Shown here: piece by piece, positions 6,821 through 13,827 of the stretch
Layout of the letters: each line of letters starts with the position of its first letter
Position numbering within the stretch: the stretch's first letter is position 1
IMG/VR virus record: IMGVR_UViG_3300034160_000069
Coordinates: 1-43,551 of that record
Reading direction: 5' to 3' (one strand)
DNA: 43,551 nucleotides
Source: a virus
Translations under genes and position numbers: made by a program
Notes under the pieces: generated by a model
What the model was told of the DNA's origin: nothing
The model's input: only the letters and a program-made list of their open reading frames with translations
Database searches by the model: none

Positions 6821-7704
6821 ATCTCGACATCGACCCATCCGTGTTCCCGCCGCGACCCACTTACGCAGCCACCGGCGCAGCCCTGTTGCTGGAGCCCATT
6901 ATGGGATCGGGGGAGCGGCTATGTGTCGCGGTCGCCGCCCACGGCGCTGACGGTGCCTATCGGACAGCTCCGGTGCTGCACCTGCAGGCCGCGCGTTGCC
7001 TGGTTGGCGAGCAGGCCGACAGTCTGATCGGCTTTATGCGGCTCGGGATCGCCAGTCTGGAACAGCACTTCGCCGCCGGGGGCACCTTGACCGATTGGCG
7101 CCCCCCGGTGCACGGGCTTCTGTTGGGCCACGTCGCCATGGGTCACGTGGCCGATCTGCCGATGATGTTGCGCACCGTCGCCCGCAACCATGCCTTTCTG
7201 GCCACGCTCGCCGATTTTACCGCCACCACCCCCGCGCCCGCCGACGATGCCGGCGACAGCGACCGCTGGCTGCTCCAGGTGCGCCAATCCGTCACGGCGC
7301 AACGCCCCACGCTGGAGGGGCACTTCTCGCGCCGCCTGCGCTTGGTCGCGGGCAGCGCCGAGACCCGCTTCGACTATGTCGGTCAGCGGTTCGCCGCACA
7401 ACTCAGCCGCCTGGTGCCGGGGCCGGCGATTGGCGCCATGGTCCGCGCCGCTAAGGCCAAGCTGTGGGATCTGGAAGCGTTGCGCGACGTGGGCTCCCGC
7501 TCGCTCTTCGCCATCGACGCTCACGAGCTGCTGCTATACCGCCCCCACGACGATGACCCCACCTACTCCGAGCGCGCCATCACGCGCCTGCACGAGGCCC
7601 TGGCCGAACTGGAAGCCGCCGGCAATCGCCAAGCCTTGCCGGTGCGCCCAGTGTCGTGTGCCGCCGAAGCCGCCGAACGCATCATCCAGGCCGAAGCGGC
7701 ATGA
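6817..7704 (+). CDS. Unknown partner of the HipA-like kinase
   Basis: 295 aa, no named family recognised. The N-terminus looks beta-rich (AATGAALLLEPIMGSGERL, CVAVAAHG). A helical middle (ADSLIGFMRLGIASLEQHF) and a His-containing loop (HGLLLGHVAMGHVADLPMML) follow, then a helical C-terminal region with FDYVGQRFAAQLSRLVP. There is no transmembrane segment or signal peptide. ATG 6817 overlaps the kinase stop by 4 nt, so the two are translationally coupled, as in two-gene toxin-antitoxin or kinase-adaptor systems. It might be a substrate, inhibitor or sensor for the kinase; none of this is shown. Confidence 0.75.
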   Translation: MNLDIDPSVFPPRPTYAATGAALLLEPIMGSGERLCVAVAAHGADGAYRTAPVLHLQAARCLVGEQADSLIGFMRLGIASLEQHFAAGGTLTDWRPPVHGLLLGHVAMGHVADLPMMLRTVARNHAFLATLADFTATTPAPADDAGDSDRWLLQVRQSVTAQRPTLEGHFSRRLRLVAGSAETRFDYVGQRFAAQLSRLVPGPAIGAMVRAAKAKLWDLEALRDVGSRSLFAIDAHELLLYRPHDDDPTYSERAITRLHEALAELEAAGNRQALPVRPVSCAAEAAERIIQAEAA

Positions 7705-7985
7705 ATACCCCCGCCTTGCTACTTGCTCCCTGGGCACCGGACCAGGTCGCGCGTCTGGACGAACTGCAACGCGGCGAGCGTTACGGACATCCCTACACCT
7801 GCCCCGAACGCGGCGATGGACGCCACCATGACAACGGACACGACCTCGGATGCCTTGTCCCTACGGCGACCGGATGGGTCTGCTCGGACTGCACCTATAC
7901 CCAAGGCTGGGCCTTTGCGTCCACCATGGATGCGCCCCGCCTCACGGACCTGATCGCCAAGATGGCACCTGCCGCGGCAGATTGA
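7701..7985 (+). CDS. Small Cys/His-rich zinc-binding-like protein
   Basis: 94 aa. A Cys/His cluster (YTCPERGDGRHHDNGHDLGC, then GWVCSDCTYTQGW) suggests one zinc ribbon. Short proteins with this 'PTATGWVCxDC' ending are frequent in phage accessory regions. ATG 7701 overlaps the stop of the 295-aa gene (ATGA). It belongs to the same rightward operon as the HipA-like kinase. It may bind nucleic acid or protein; function unknown. Confidence 0.65.
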   Translation: MNTPALLLAPWAPDQVARLDELQRGERYGHPYTCPERGDGRHHDNGHDLGCLVPTATGWVCSDCTYTQGWAFASTMDAPRLTDLIAKMAPAAAD

Positions 7986-8036
7986 GCAATTCCAAGTGAT
8001 CGTCGAGGACGAAACGCCTGGGGTCGCGCCTGCCAC

Positions 8037-8726
8037 ATGACCGCCTGCCCCGCCGAAACACTCTTCGGACCGTTCAACGCGGTCGAGCGCAAACACGCGC
8101 CTGCTCTCTTGTACGTGCAAGGACACGAAGACATCGTAGCGTCCGGGGCGCGGGTCGCGATTGTCGGGTCCCGTGAGGCGACACCCTTCGGCCTCGCCCG
8201 GGCGCGTCGATTGGCACATCAACTGGTCGCCCGTGGCGTGGTGGTGGTCAGCGGACTGGCGAAGGGCATCGATACCGCGGCCCACATCACCGCCATTGAG
8301 CAGGGTGGCCGGACGATCGCGGTGTTGGGGACCCCCTTGACCCAGAGCTATCCACGCGAGAACGCAGCGTTACAGCAACGGATCGGGACCGACCACTTGT
8401 TGCTGATCTCGCAGTTCGCCGCGGGCGTCCCCGTGCAGCGACGGAATTTCCCCTTGCGCAACCGCACCATGGCACTGATCTCGGATGCGACGGTGATCAT
8501 CGAAGCCAGCAACACCAGCGGGGCCTTGTCGCAAGGATGGGAGGCCCTGCGCTTGGGGCGATTGCTCTACATCACCCAGGCTGTCGTGCGCGATCCCGCG
8601 TTGACATGGCCCAAGGACATGCTTGCCGCTGGGGCTAAGGTACTGAGCAACGAGACGCTGGAAGCGTTCATCGAAGGCTTGCCGCCGCGCGTCCCAAAAA
8701 GCCGGAGCCTTGCCCTTACCTTCTGA
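8037..8726 (+). CDS. DprA/Smf-like Rossmann-fold protein
   Basis: 229 aa. DprA signatures appear in order: VAIVGSREATPFG, VVVVSGLAKGIDTAAH, TIAVLGTPL, FPLRNRTMALISDATVIIEA and GALSQGWEALRLGR. DprA loads RecA on ssDNA during natural transformation, and shortened DprA-like proteins also occur in phages and defence loci. Here only the Rossmann core is present; the N-terminal SAM-like and C-terminal winged-helix domains of full DprA are missing. It is the last gene of the CI-linked operon, before the terminator at 8751. A roughly 50-nt gap upstream (7986-8036) contains a short open frame overlapping this ATG that I do not call. Confidence 0.85.
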   Translation: MTACPAETLFGPFNAVERKHAPALLYVQGHEDIVASGARVAIVGSREATPFGLARARRLAHQLVARGVVVVSGLAKGIDTAAHITAIEQGGRTIAVLGTPLTQSYPRENAALQQRIGTDHLLLISQFAAGVPVQRRNFPLRNRTMALISDATVIIEASNTSGALSQGWEALRLGRLLYITQAVVRDPALTWPKDMLAAGAKVLSNETLEAFIEGLPPRVPKSRSLALTF

Positions 8727-8750
8727 TCTGACGCTTTGGTCATTGTCCCC

Positions 8751-8773
8751 ACCCCGCCGCCGCGGGGTTTTTT
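8751..8773 (+). terminator. Rho-independent terminator of the CI/HipA operon
   Basis: ACCCCGC-CGCC-GCGGGGT stem-loop followed by six Ts (8768-8773), 25 nt past the DprA-like stop. It is strong and separates this operon from the moron downstream. Confidence 0.9.
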
Positions 8774-8819
8774 GCGCCCTTGCATCATGGCGTATCAAGC
8801 GCAATCTAAGCTATAGTGA

Positions 8820-8855
8820 CACTTGCGAAACAAGTGATTACGTGATCTATATATT
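8820..8855 (+). promoter_or_regulatory. Candidate moron promoter with inverted repeat
   Basis: The 189-bp gap 8774-8962 contains CACTTG-CGAAA-CAAGTG (8820-8836). The right part is AT-rich (ATCTATATATTG), so TTGCGA (8823-8828) with a TATATA-type -10 about 18-19 nt later could drive the two genes downstream. Spacing is not ideal. The dyad could be an operator. The rest of the gap shows nothing else. Confidence 0.4.
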
Positions 8856-8962
8856 GTGGTTTCGCGGTTTGTGGACCACTGTATCTAGTATCACATCGCT
8901 GACAACACCGCGCTGCGCTCACCCGCGCCCTCAACGCGCCACTACCACCAGACCACGGAACC

Positions 8963-9253
8963 ATGCCCGTCTATCTCGTCGCGCCACTCAGCACCAAAAC
9001 GGACGCCCTCAATGTGGCCGTCGCGGGGGCGATTACTGAACCAGTCGATCGTTACCAACTGCCGGCAGATCGTGGCTGGCTCATCCGTTACGCCGGGACG
9101 AGCGTCGAACTTTCCAACCACATTGGCATCACAGGACAGGCCGCAGGGGAACTGCCGATGCTTGGCCCCGCCTTGGTAGTGCCGATCACGGCATACTTCG
9201 GTCGCGGCCCTACAGAAATGTGGGAATGGATACAAACACGGTTTGAATCATGA
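8963..9253 (+). CDS. SinR/Cas2-like small protein
   Basis: 96 aa. The layout matches the widespread SinR-like small protein family with a predicted Cas2/VapD-type ferredoxin fold. A first strand (MPVYLVAPL) is followed by a Trp in the second strand (DRGWLIRYAG), a Ser-rich helix (SVELSNHIGITG), a hydrophobic strand (ALVVPITAYFGRG), and the ending MWEWIQTRF. Family members are usually uncharacterised and are common in accessory DNA. It overlaps the coiled-coil membrane gene by 4 nt, and the pair is bounded by terminators on both sides. No catalytic residue can be claimed. Confidence 0.6.
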   Translation: MPVYLVAPLSTKTDALNVAVAGAITEPVDRYQLPADRGWLIRYAGTSVELSNHIGITGQAAGELPMLGPALVVPITAYFGRGPTEMWEWIQTRFES

Positions 9254-9549
9254 CCGCGCCCCAGCCGCAAGACCGCGATAGTGGCATGCCGGCGCCTGCC
9301 CAAGAGTCAACGCCGCGCGTGCCTGGATATGGTCATCCGGAATATCATTTTGTTCACTCCATCATGGAGATGCAAAAATCGCTTGGAGAAATACGGGCGG
9401 AAATTCATGCCTTGCGCGTGACTACGGATGGCATCAAGGCGAAGGTTGACGACCTGATGAAGTGGAAACACATGATTCTCGGCGGTACCGTGACCATCGG
9501 GTTCCTCGTCGGCGTCGCGCTCACCCTGGTCAAGCTGTGGCCCCGGTAG
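9250..9549 (+). CDS. Coiled-coil protein with C-terminal membrane anchor
   Basis: 99 aa. It has a Pro-rich N-terminus, a helical/coiled-coil region (about 35-72, FVHSIMEMQKSLGEIRAEIH then VTTDGIKAKVDDLMKW), and one transmembrane helix (MILGGTVTIGFLVGVALTLV) ending LWPR. The architecture is like XhlA-type or tail-anchored proteins, with the coiled coil in the cytoplasm by the positive-inside rule. It is translationally coupled to the SinR-like protein and probably anchors or senses it at the membrane. Superinfection exclusion is one possibility, unproven. Confidence 0.65.
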   Translation: MTAPQPQDRDSGMPAPAQESTPRVPGYGHPEYHFVHSIMEMQKSLGEIRAEIHALRVTTDGIKAKVDDLMKWKHMILGGTVTIGFLVGVALTLVKLWPR

Positions 9550-9579
9550 CAAGCAGGCCGACAGCACTTAACACCATCC

Positions 9580-9599
9580 CCCGCTTCGGCGGGTTTTTT
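9580..9599 (+). terminator. Rho-independent terminator of the moron
   Basis: CCCGC-TTCG-GCGGG followed by six Ts (9594-9599), about 30 nt after the membrane-protein stop. The UUCG tetraloop and U-tract are canonical. Confidence 0.92.
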
Positions 9600-9613
9600 G
9601 TGAAAGAAATATG

Positions 9614-9654
9614 TAGCAATAGCTATTGACGCTAGATTTAGCAAAAGCTATGCT
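9614..9654 (+). promoter_or_regulatory. Repressor-controlled rightward early promoter (PR-like)
   Basis: TTGACG (9626-9631), a 17-nt spacer and TATGCT (9649-9654) make a near-consensus sigma-70 promoter. TAGCAATAGCTA (9614-9625) abuts the -35, and TAGCAAAAGCTA (9639-9650) lies in the spacer and overlaps the -10. Geometry and the 25-bp spacing match the leftward promoter at 5577-5605, so the same repressor should silence both. It drives the genes from 9705 to the integrase. Confidence 0.9.
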
Positions 9655-9704
9655 TTTTCCCATCAACTCGGCACCCCAGCCGAGCCCTACGGGAGACCCG
9701 CCAG

Positions 9705-9971
9705 ATGATGACCGCCTACTTCGAGCACGAGTCCCTGACCGCGTTGCAGGCGGCCTGTGTTTACGTCCATGCGGCATTCGAGCGCGAAGAGGACCAACAC
9801 GGCGCCGACCCAATCCCGCCCCTTTCCGCATCCGAAGCCAGCCCCGGCGTTGCTGTCGTGCGTCATGCCGACCGCGCACTGGTTATGACCGTCATCGGGC
9901 GCATGACCGACACCGATCACAACACGCTGGTCGGCGTCGAGTGGACAGAAGCCTCAACCGAAACCGAATGA
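9705..9971 (+). CDS. Small hypothetical early protein
   Basis: 88 aa, unrecognised. It starts MMTAYFEHES, has a helix (LTALQAACVYVHAAFEREED), a disordered middle, and a beta-rich C-terminal half (VVRHADRALVMTVIGRM). GGGAG lies 9 nt upstream of the ATG pair. It is the first gene behind the repressor-controlled promoter, a typical place for an early regulatory or anti-host protein. Confidence 0.6.
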   Translation: MMTAYFEHESLTALQAACVYVHAAFEREEDQHGADPIPPLSASEASPGVAVVRHADRALVMTVIGRMTDTDHNTLVGVEWTEASTETE

Positions 9972-10214
9972 TGGGCCGCAGCAAGGCGGCTGGAGCCGGG
10001 TGCGACATCCACCAAATCCAGCGGAAAGCCGTGAGTGCCTAGGGCCGCTACACCCCTAACCACGGAGCGCCAGGACCTGAGTCAGAACCACCAGGAGAGC
10101 CGGCGCAATCGGCGCGGACTGGGCTCCATACCCACCCGCGCCGCTTATCCAACCAGGATCGGCCAACCCCGCCGCCGTGCAAGTGCGGGGCACCATCTGA
10201 CACAGAGGCATGAC
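9972..10214 (+). other. 243-bp gap with at most a 24-codon ORF
   Basis: A 24-codon frame (ATG 9968, stop 10042) overlaps the upstream stop by 4 nt but has no recognisable content. The rest, up to the RBS of the acidic protein, shows no gene, terminator or clear dyad. Confidence 0.35.
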
Positions 10215-10343
10215 ATGACCGAACCAACCGACCAGACCGCAACTACCGACGTCACCGACCCGGATCTGCTGAACACCTCGACCGGCGATCAGGACCCCGA
10301 AACCGACCGCGATCCCGACCTGGATAGCGGCGGCGACGACTGA
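10215..10343 (+). CDS. Highly acidic 42-aa protein
   Basis: Starts MTEPTDQTATTDV and ends in repeated Asp-Pro/Asp-Asp (DPETDRDPDLDSGGDD). Almost no basic residues are present, and no hydrophobic core. Small acidic phage proteins can mimic DNA, but this is too short for a known Ocr-like fold. GAGG lies about 7 nt upstream of ATG 10215. Function unknown. Confidence 0.45.
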   Translation: MTEPTDQTATTDVTDPDLLNTSTGDQDPETDRDPDLDSGGDD

Positions 10344-10447
10344 TCGATCATCCGTCCCGCCCATTGAGCAACCCCCGACATTGACGCAAGAGCAACGATC
10401 AACAAGGGCCGGTCAATGGGCGGGGCATCATCTGCCGGAGCCAGCAC

Positions 10448-10903
10448 ATGCACATTCAATCCTCTCACCCGGCCTTGTCTGGCCGGCTCATCGATGCCGG
10501 AATCGCTCTGGCGCAGGAGGTGCAGGACATCGTCGACCAGGCCGTGGACAGCGCCGGCGGCGCCGACCCCGAACCAAGCAGTGCGACGGCGTTTGCGCTC
10601 AGCTTGGTAGAGGAGTGGGAGGAGGCCTATGCCGAGCACAACCACGTCGCCACTGACCGTTTCTCGGGAAACCGCGTCATCCCTGCCGCGGCCGCTGCGC
10701 ACGACGCAACCCTGCTCGCGATTGCGCGCCGGATGGCCGAGGCCAGTCAATCGTTGCTCGATCTCTACGATCCAGACGGGGAGCGCAGCGATGACGCGGA
10801 GATGGATCTGCAGGCGGCGCTGGTGGATTGGACGCGCTGGAACCTGGTCCACCAGGGGCAGCAACGGCTGGACCTCGACCCGATCAACCAGGAGCCCACC
10901 TGA
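10448..10903 (+). CDS. Hypothetical helical protein
   Basis: 151 aa, acidic and predicted all-helical (GRLIDAGIALAQEVQDIV, then FALSLVEEWEEAYAEH, then LLAIARRMAEASQSLLDLYD). No family recognised. It shares one base with the ParB-like ATG (TGATG), so it is coupled to that gene. It may be an accessory to the ParB-like protein. Confidence 0.6.
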   Translation: MHIQSSHPALSGRLIDAGIALAQEVQDIVDQAVDSAGGADPEPSSATAFALSLVEEWEEAYAEHNHVATDRFSGNRVIPAAAAAHDATLLAIARRMAEASQSLLDLYDPDGERSDDAEMDLQAALVDWTRWNLVHQGQQRLDLDPINQEPT

Positions 10904-12690
10904 TGGCCATCTCCGACGCTGCACAGAAACAACGCCGGCCGCCCAGCACGGCGAAGCAACCGGGCGCGATCGTCGTCCGCCTGGGCGGCGCAACCGGGTC
11001 CGGCAACCTGCCGGGTGCGTACCCCCGGTGTGCCTGCGGCTCCGTGGGCGCTCTCTACCAGCGCACCGCCACGACCCCCGAGGACGCCCGCGACGCCTGC
11101 CGCGCGGCGGCCACGGCCGGGGGTTGGCGCTTCCCCGATCCAGGCCCCGAGACGGTCGCCTACTGTCCGGCCTGCGTCCTCGAGGAGCAGGACCGCCCGC
11201 CGGCCGATCTCACCAGCGCATTATCACCACCGCCCGACACCGCGGTTCCGGTCGTCCGATCCGCGCCCCGCGGCATCCGTTTGGCCCCGCACCTTCAGAC
11301 ACTGACCACCCTGCCGGCGCCCAGGTATGTCATCAACCAGGTCTACGACATCCCCGTGGGCGACCTGATGCCCGACCCGCACCAACCCCGCAAGCTCTTC
11401 GATCCCGGCGCGCTGCGCACATTGGCCGCGTCCATGCGCACCGGCGGGCAGCAACAGACCATCCGCTTCCGCGAGCGCCTCAATCCGCCGCCCGAGGAAG
11501 CCCCCCTGATCCTGGTGGATGGTGAGCGCCGCTGGCGCGCCGCCCAGCTCGTGGGCCTGCCCACCCTGCGCGCCATCCTGGACCCCGACACCGACTACGG
11601 CGCCGACCTGATTGTGCGGCAGGCGCTGCTTAACGAGCCCGGGCGACCGCTCCAGGCGTGGGATTGGGTCCTGACATTTAATCATCTGGCACGCCAATAC
11701 ACCCTGACGCCCGCCCAAATCGCCGTGCACCTCACCACGCGCGGCATCCTCCACCACGACGGTCGCCCGTGGACCCGCCCCCAGGTCGCCAACTACCTGC
11801 GGCTGCTCGCACTCCCCGGCTGGTGCCAAGACCTCATCGCCGAGGGCCCGCTTACCCCCAGTCACGGCCTGCGCATCCTGCCGCACATCGCGCGCCCGGC
11901 TGTGATGGAGCACTTGCGGACCATCCTCAGCAAGCGCTGCGCCGGTACCCCATCACCGGCGCCCGCGGCCGCCGACGACCGCGACGAGGACCGCGACACC
12001 GAAGCGACCAGCGGCGACGCCGCGGTCAGCGAAGACGCGCCGGAGGCCTTCACCGTGGCCGACCTGCGCCGCGAGCTGCACGGCATCTATTACCAGCTGT
12101 ATATCCCCTTGCCGGATGGCAAATGGCTCAACAACAAATTGTTATCCCCTCAGTGGAACTGTGAAGACCCCGCCGACCAGTGCCGGACCTGCCCGCAGCG
12201 CGCGGAGACCGACGGCTGGTCCGGGCGCAAGTCGTGGTGCATGGATCAGGCGTGCATGGACACCCGCAACGCGGAGCACCAACACCACGCCGCGCAGACC
12301 CGCGACCCCGCGGAGGGCACCGACCCGACCGCACAACAGGACCGTGACGCACGGGAGGCCGAGTTCAAGGCGCGCCAGGCACAGGCGCAAACCGAATGCG
12401 ACGCCATCCGGGGTGCGGTCAGCCTGGCGGAGCCCGAGCAACTGCTTGCCCTCCTGCTCTGGCGCCTGCTCAGTTACCACGCCCGCAGCTGCGGCTCGAG
12501 CAACAGCATTCCCGCCCCGGCCGCCATCGCTCAGCACCTCGCGGGCCACACCCGCACGCGCTTCCTGCGCGCCCGGTTAGCCGGACTCCTGGACCTCAAC
12601 TACGATGGCCCGGTCCGCGCCGTCGTGCAGGAGTACCTGGGACTTGCTGCATCCCCCGCAGAGCAGCAGCAGGATCAGGAGGCACCATGA
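10903..12690 (+). CDS. Large ParB-like protein with zinc-binding segments
   Basis: 595 aa from ATG 10903. The N-terminal about 85 residues carry a CxC...CPAC pattern (YPRCACGSVGALY, then VAYCPACVLEE) like a zinc ribbon. Then comes a ParB/Srx-type nuclease core: IPVGDLMPDPHQPRKLFD, IRFRERLN and ILVDGERRWRAAQLVG. A KorB-like HTH region follows, with LTPAQIAVHLTTRG and WTRPQVANYLRLLALP. A second Cys cluster (DQCRTCPQRA, WCMDQACMDT) lies near residue 430. Phage ParB-like proteins act in plasmid-style partition, transcription or ssDNA nicking, and no ParA is seen here. It is the hub of the pre-integrase operon; a partition role is doubtful without ParA. Confidence 0.8.
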   Translation: MAISDAAQKQRRPPSTAKQPGAIVVRLGGATGSGNLPGAYPRCACGSVGALYQRTATTPEDARDACRAAATAGGWRFPDPGPETVAYCPACVLEEQDRPPADLTSALSPPPDTAVPVVRSAPRGIRLAPHLQTLTTLPAPRYVINQVYDIPVGDLMPDPHQPRKLFDPGALRTLAASMRTGGQQQTIRFRERLNPPPEEAPLILVDGERRWRAAQLVGLPTLRAILDPDTDYGADLIVRQALLNEPGRPLQAWDWVLTFNHLARQYTLTPAQIAVHLTTRGILHHDGRPWTRPQVANYLRLLALPGWCQDLIAEGPLTPSHGLRILPHIARPAVMEHLRTILSKRCAGTPSPAPAAADDRDEDRDTEATSGDAAVSEDAPEAFTVADLRRELHGIYYQLYIPLPDGKWLNNKLLSPQWNCEDPADQCRTCPQRAETDGWSGRKSWCMDQACMDTRNAEHQHHAAQTRDPAEGTDPTAQQDRDAREAEFKARQAQAQTECDAIRGAVSLAEPEQLLALLLWRLLSYHARSCGSSNSIPAPAAIAQHLAGHTRTRFLRARLAGLLDLNYDGPVRAVVQEYLGLAASPAEQQQDQEAP

Positions 12691-13289
12691 CAGCAGGCGA
12701 TGACGGCCGCCAACTGGACCTGTTCGGCGCGCCTCCACTTATCGCACCGCGTTCAGCCGCCTACCGCGGCCAGGTCGAAGCCGACCGCGCCAGGCTTGCG
12801 CCCTACCTCGGGGCCTACGCCCTATCGATCCGCTCGCCCTGGGTGTCGTGGATCTTCGGAACCGGGCCGGACCGGAAGGCGTACGAGAACAGGGTGTGGC
12901 GCCCATCCTTTCGGCCGAGCTACCGGGGGCCGCTTTTGATCCATTTATCGCAATGGTGGGACTTGGATAGCGTGTGCGACACCATTGCAGAGGTAGGCGC
13001 TGAGTGGCGGAGCCACCACGACCACCAGATGGACGCCGCGATCCCGGACGCGCTGAGCACGCCGCGCCATCTGCACGCCCTGCGCGGGCACCTGCTCGGC
13101 TGGGTGGACCTGATCGACATTCGCCACGGCCGCGACCTGGCCGGCGAGTTCTGGGTCGACGAAGGGGGTGCATCACCAGAGCATCACTGCTGCCTGCGAC
13201 TTGAGAACCCGCGGCTGTTGCCTGAACCGGTGCGATGTCAGGGGAAGCTCGGGTTGTTCAAGGTGCAGGAATGGGCGGGGAAGTCATGA
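12687..13289 (+). CDS. ASCH/PUA-like protein
   Basis: 200 aa from ATG 12687 (ATGA overlap with the ParB-like stop). The core matches the ASCH family: ALSIRSPWVSWIF, YENRVWRPSFRPSYRGPLLI, HLSQWWD, LLGWVDLIDIRH, a '...LENPRLLPEPV' strand, and GKLGLFKVQEW at the end. ASCH domains bind RNA or modified nucleosides and occur in phage operons. It is coupled upstream and downstream. The specific ligand cannot be read from the sequence. Confidence 0.75.
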   Translation: MTAGDDGRQLDLFGAPPLIAPRSAAYRGQVEADRARLAPYLGAYALSIRSPWVSWIFGTGPDRKAYENRVWRPSFRPSYRGPLLIHLSQWWDLDSVCDTIAEVGAEWRSHHDHQMDAAIPDALSTPRHLHALRGHLLGWVDLIDIRHGRDLAGEFWVDEGGASPEHHCCLRLENPRLLPEPVRCQGKLGLFKVQEWAGKS

Positions 13290-13525
13290 TGCTTTCCAGT
13301 GACTTTAGCGTTGCATTGGCTCCCTGCCCGTTTTGCGGATCAATGGAGTTGCTGTTGACGAACGAATTAGACCATTACGGCAGGGGGAGTCGTGAAATGG
13401 TCGCGTGCGGCGGATGCGGAACACACGGACCGTGGGGGCAGACAGAGCAAGACGCATCACTGCTGTGGAACAATAGACTTCCGCTGGTGCAACGGTCCAA
13501 GCGGCGCGAGAGGCGTAAGCCATGA
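13286..13525 (+). CDS. Lar-like restriction-alleviation protein
   Basis: 79 aa from ATG 13286. It has the Lar family signature: APCPFCGSMELLL, then MVACGGCGTHGPWG, then ASLLWNNR. Lar-type zinc-ribbon proteins in lambdoid prophages counter type I restriction by affecting restriction/modification balance. The ATG overlaps the ASCH-like stop by 4 nt. It implies that this operon carries anti-host functions. Confidence 0.8.
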   Translation: MMLSSDFSVALAPCPFCGSMELLLTNELDHYGRGSREMVACGGCGTHGPWGQTEQDASLLWNNRLPLVQRSKRRERRKP

Positions 13526-13827
13526 CACGCACGTACTTCGCCATCGGCTGCTGCCAACACACGCGGTCTTGCGGCGCTGCAAAGTTCGGCGATTCGAGAA
13601 GCCATGTCTGCTCGCCGGAGTTCTCGAACCTCGATCTTGTCAAACACTGGCTTGCCGGGCTTTACAGGCATGAACGTCTTTGCCGTAATTGCCTGCGGCC
13701 GATCAGTCCGCGCAAGTTCGCGTTCCGTTACTTCGATGTCGGCGCGCTGTACAGCTACGCAGCCGACGAGACCGAAATCCCCATGCTGGGCTGGTGGCCT
13801 GATGGGTTGGAACGGGAGGTCGTTTGA
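13522..13827 (+). CDS. Cys-rich hypothetical protein
   Basis: 101 aa, unrecognised. Cys residues lie in FAIGCCQHTRSCG, HVCSPEF and RLCRNCLRPI, so a zinc site is plausible. The C-terminus is aromatic (FAFRYFDVGALYSYAA, MLGWWPDG). Overlaps of 4 nt upstream and 1 nt downstream place it firmly in the operon. Confidence 0.6.
   Translation: MTRTYFAIGCCQHTRSCGAAKFGDSRSHVCSPEFSNLDLVKHWLAGLYRHERLCRNCLRPISPRKFAFRYFDVGALYSYAADETEIPMLGWWPDGLEREVV

Noticed and set aside
8774-8962. Further TAGC-N4-GCTA operator upstream of the moron
   Set aside because: Only TAAGCTATAG is present, which does not fit the dyad; the moron is probably not under this repressor.
10903-12690. Plasmid-prophage partition system
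   Set aside because: A ParB-like protein is present but there is no ParA ATPase and no recognisable parS cluster, while a full integrase and attP are present.
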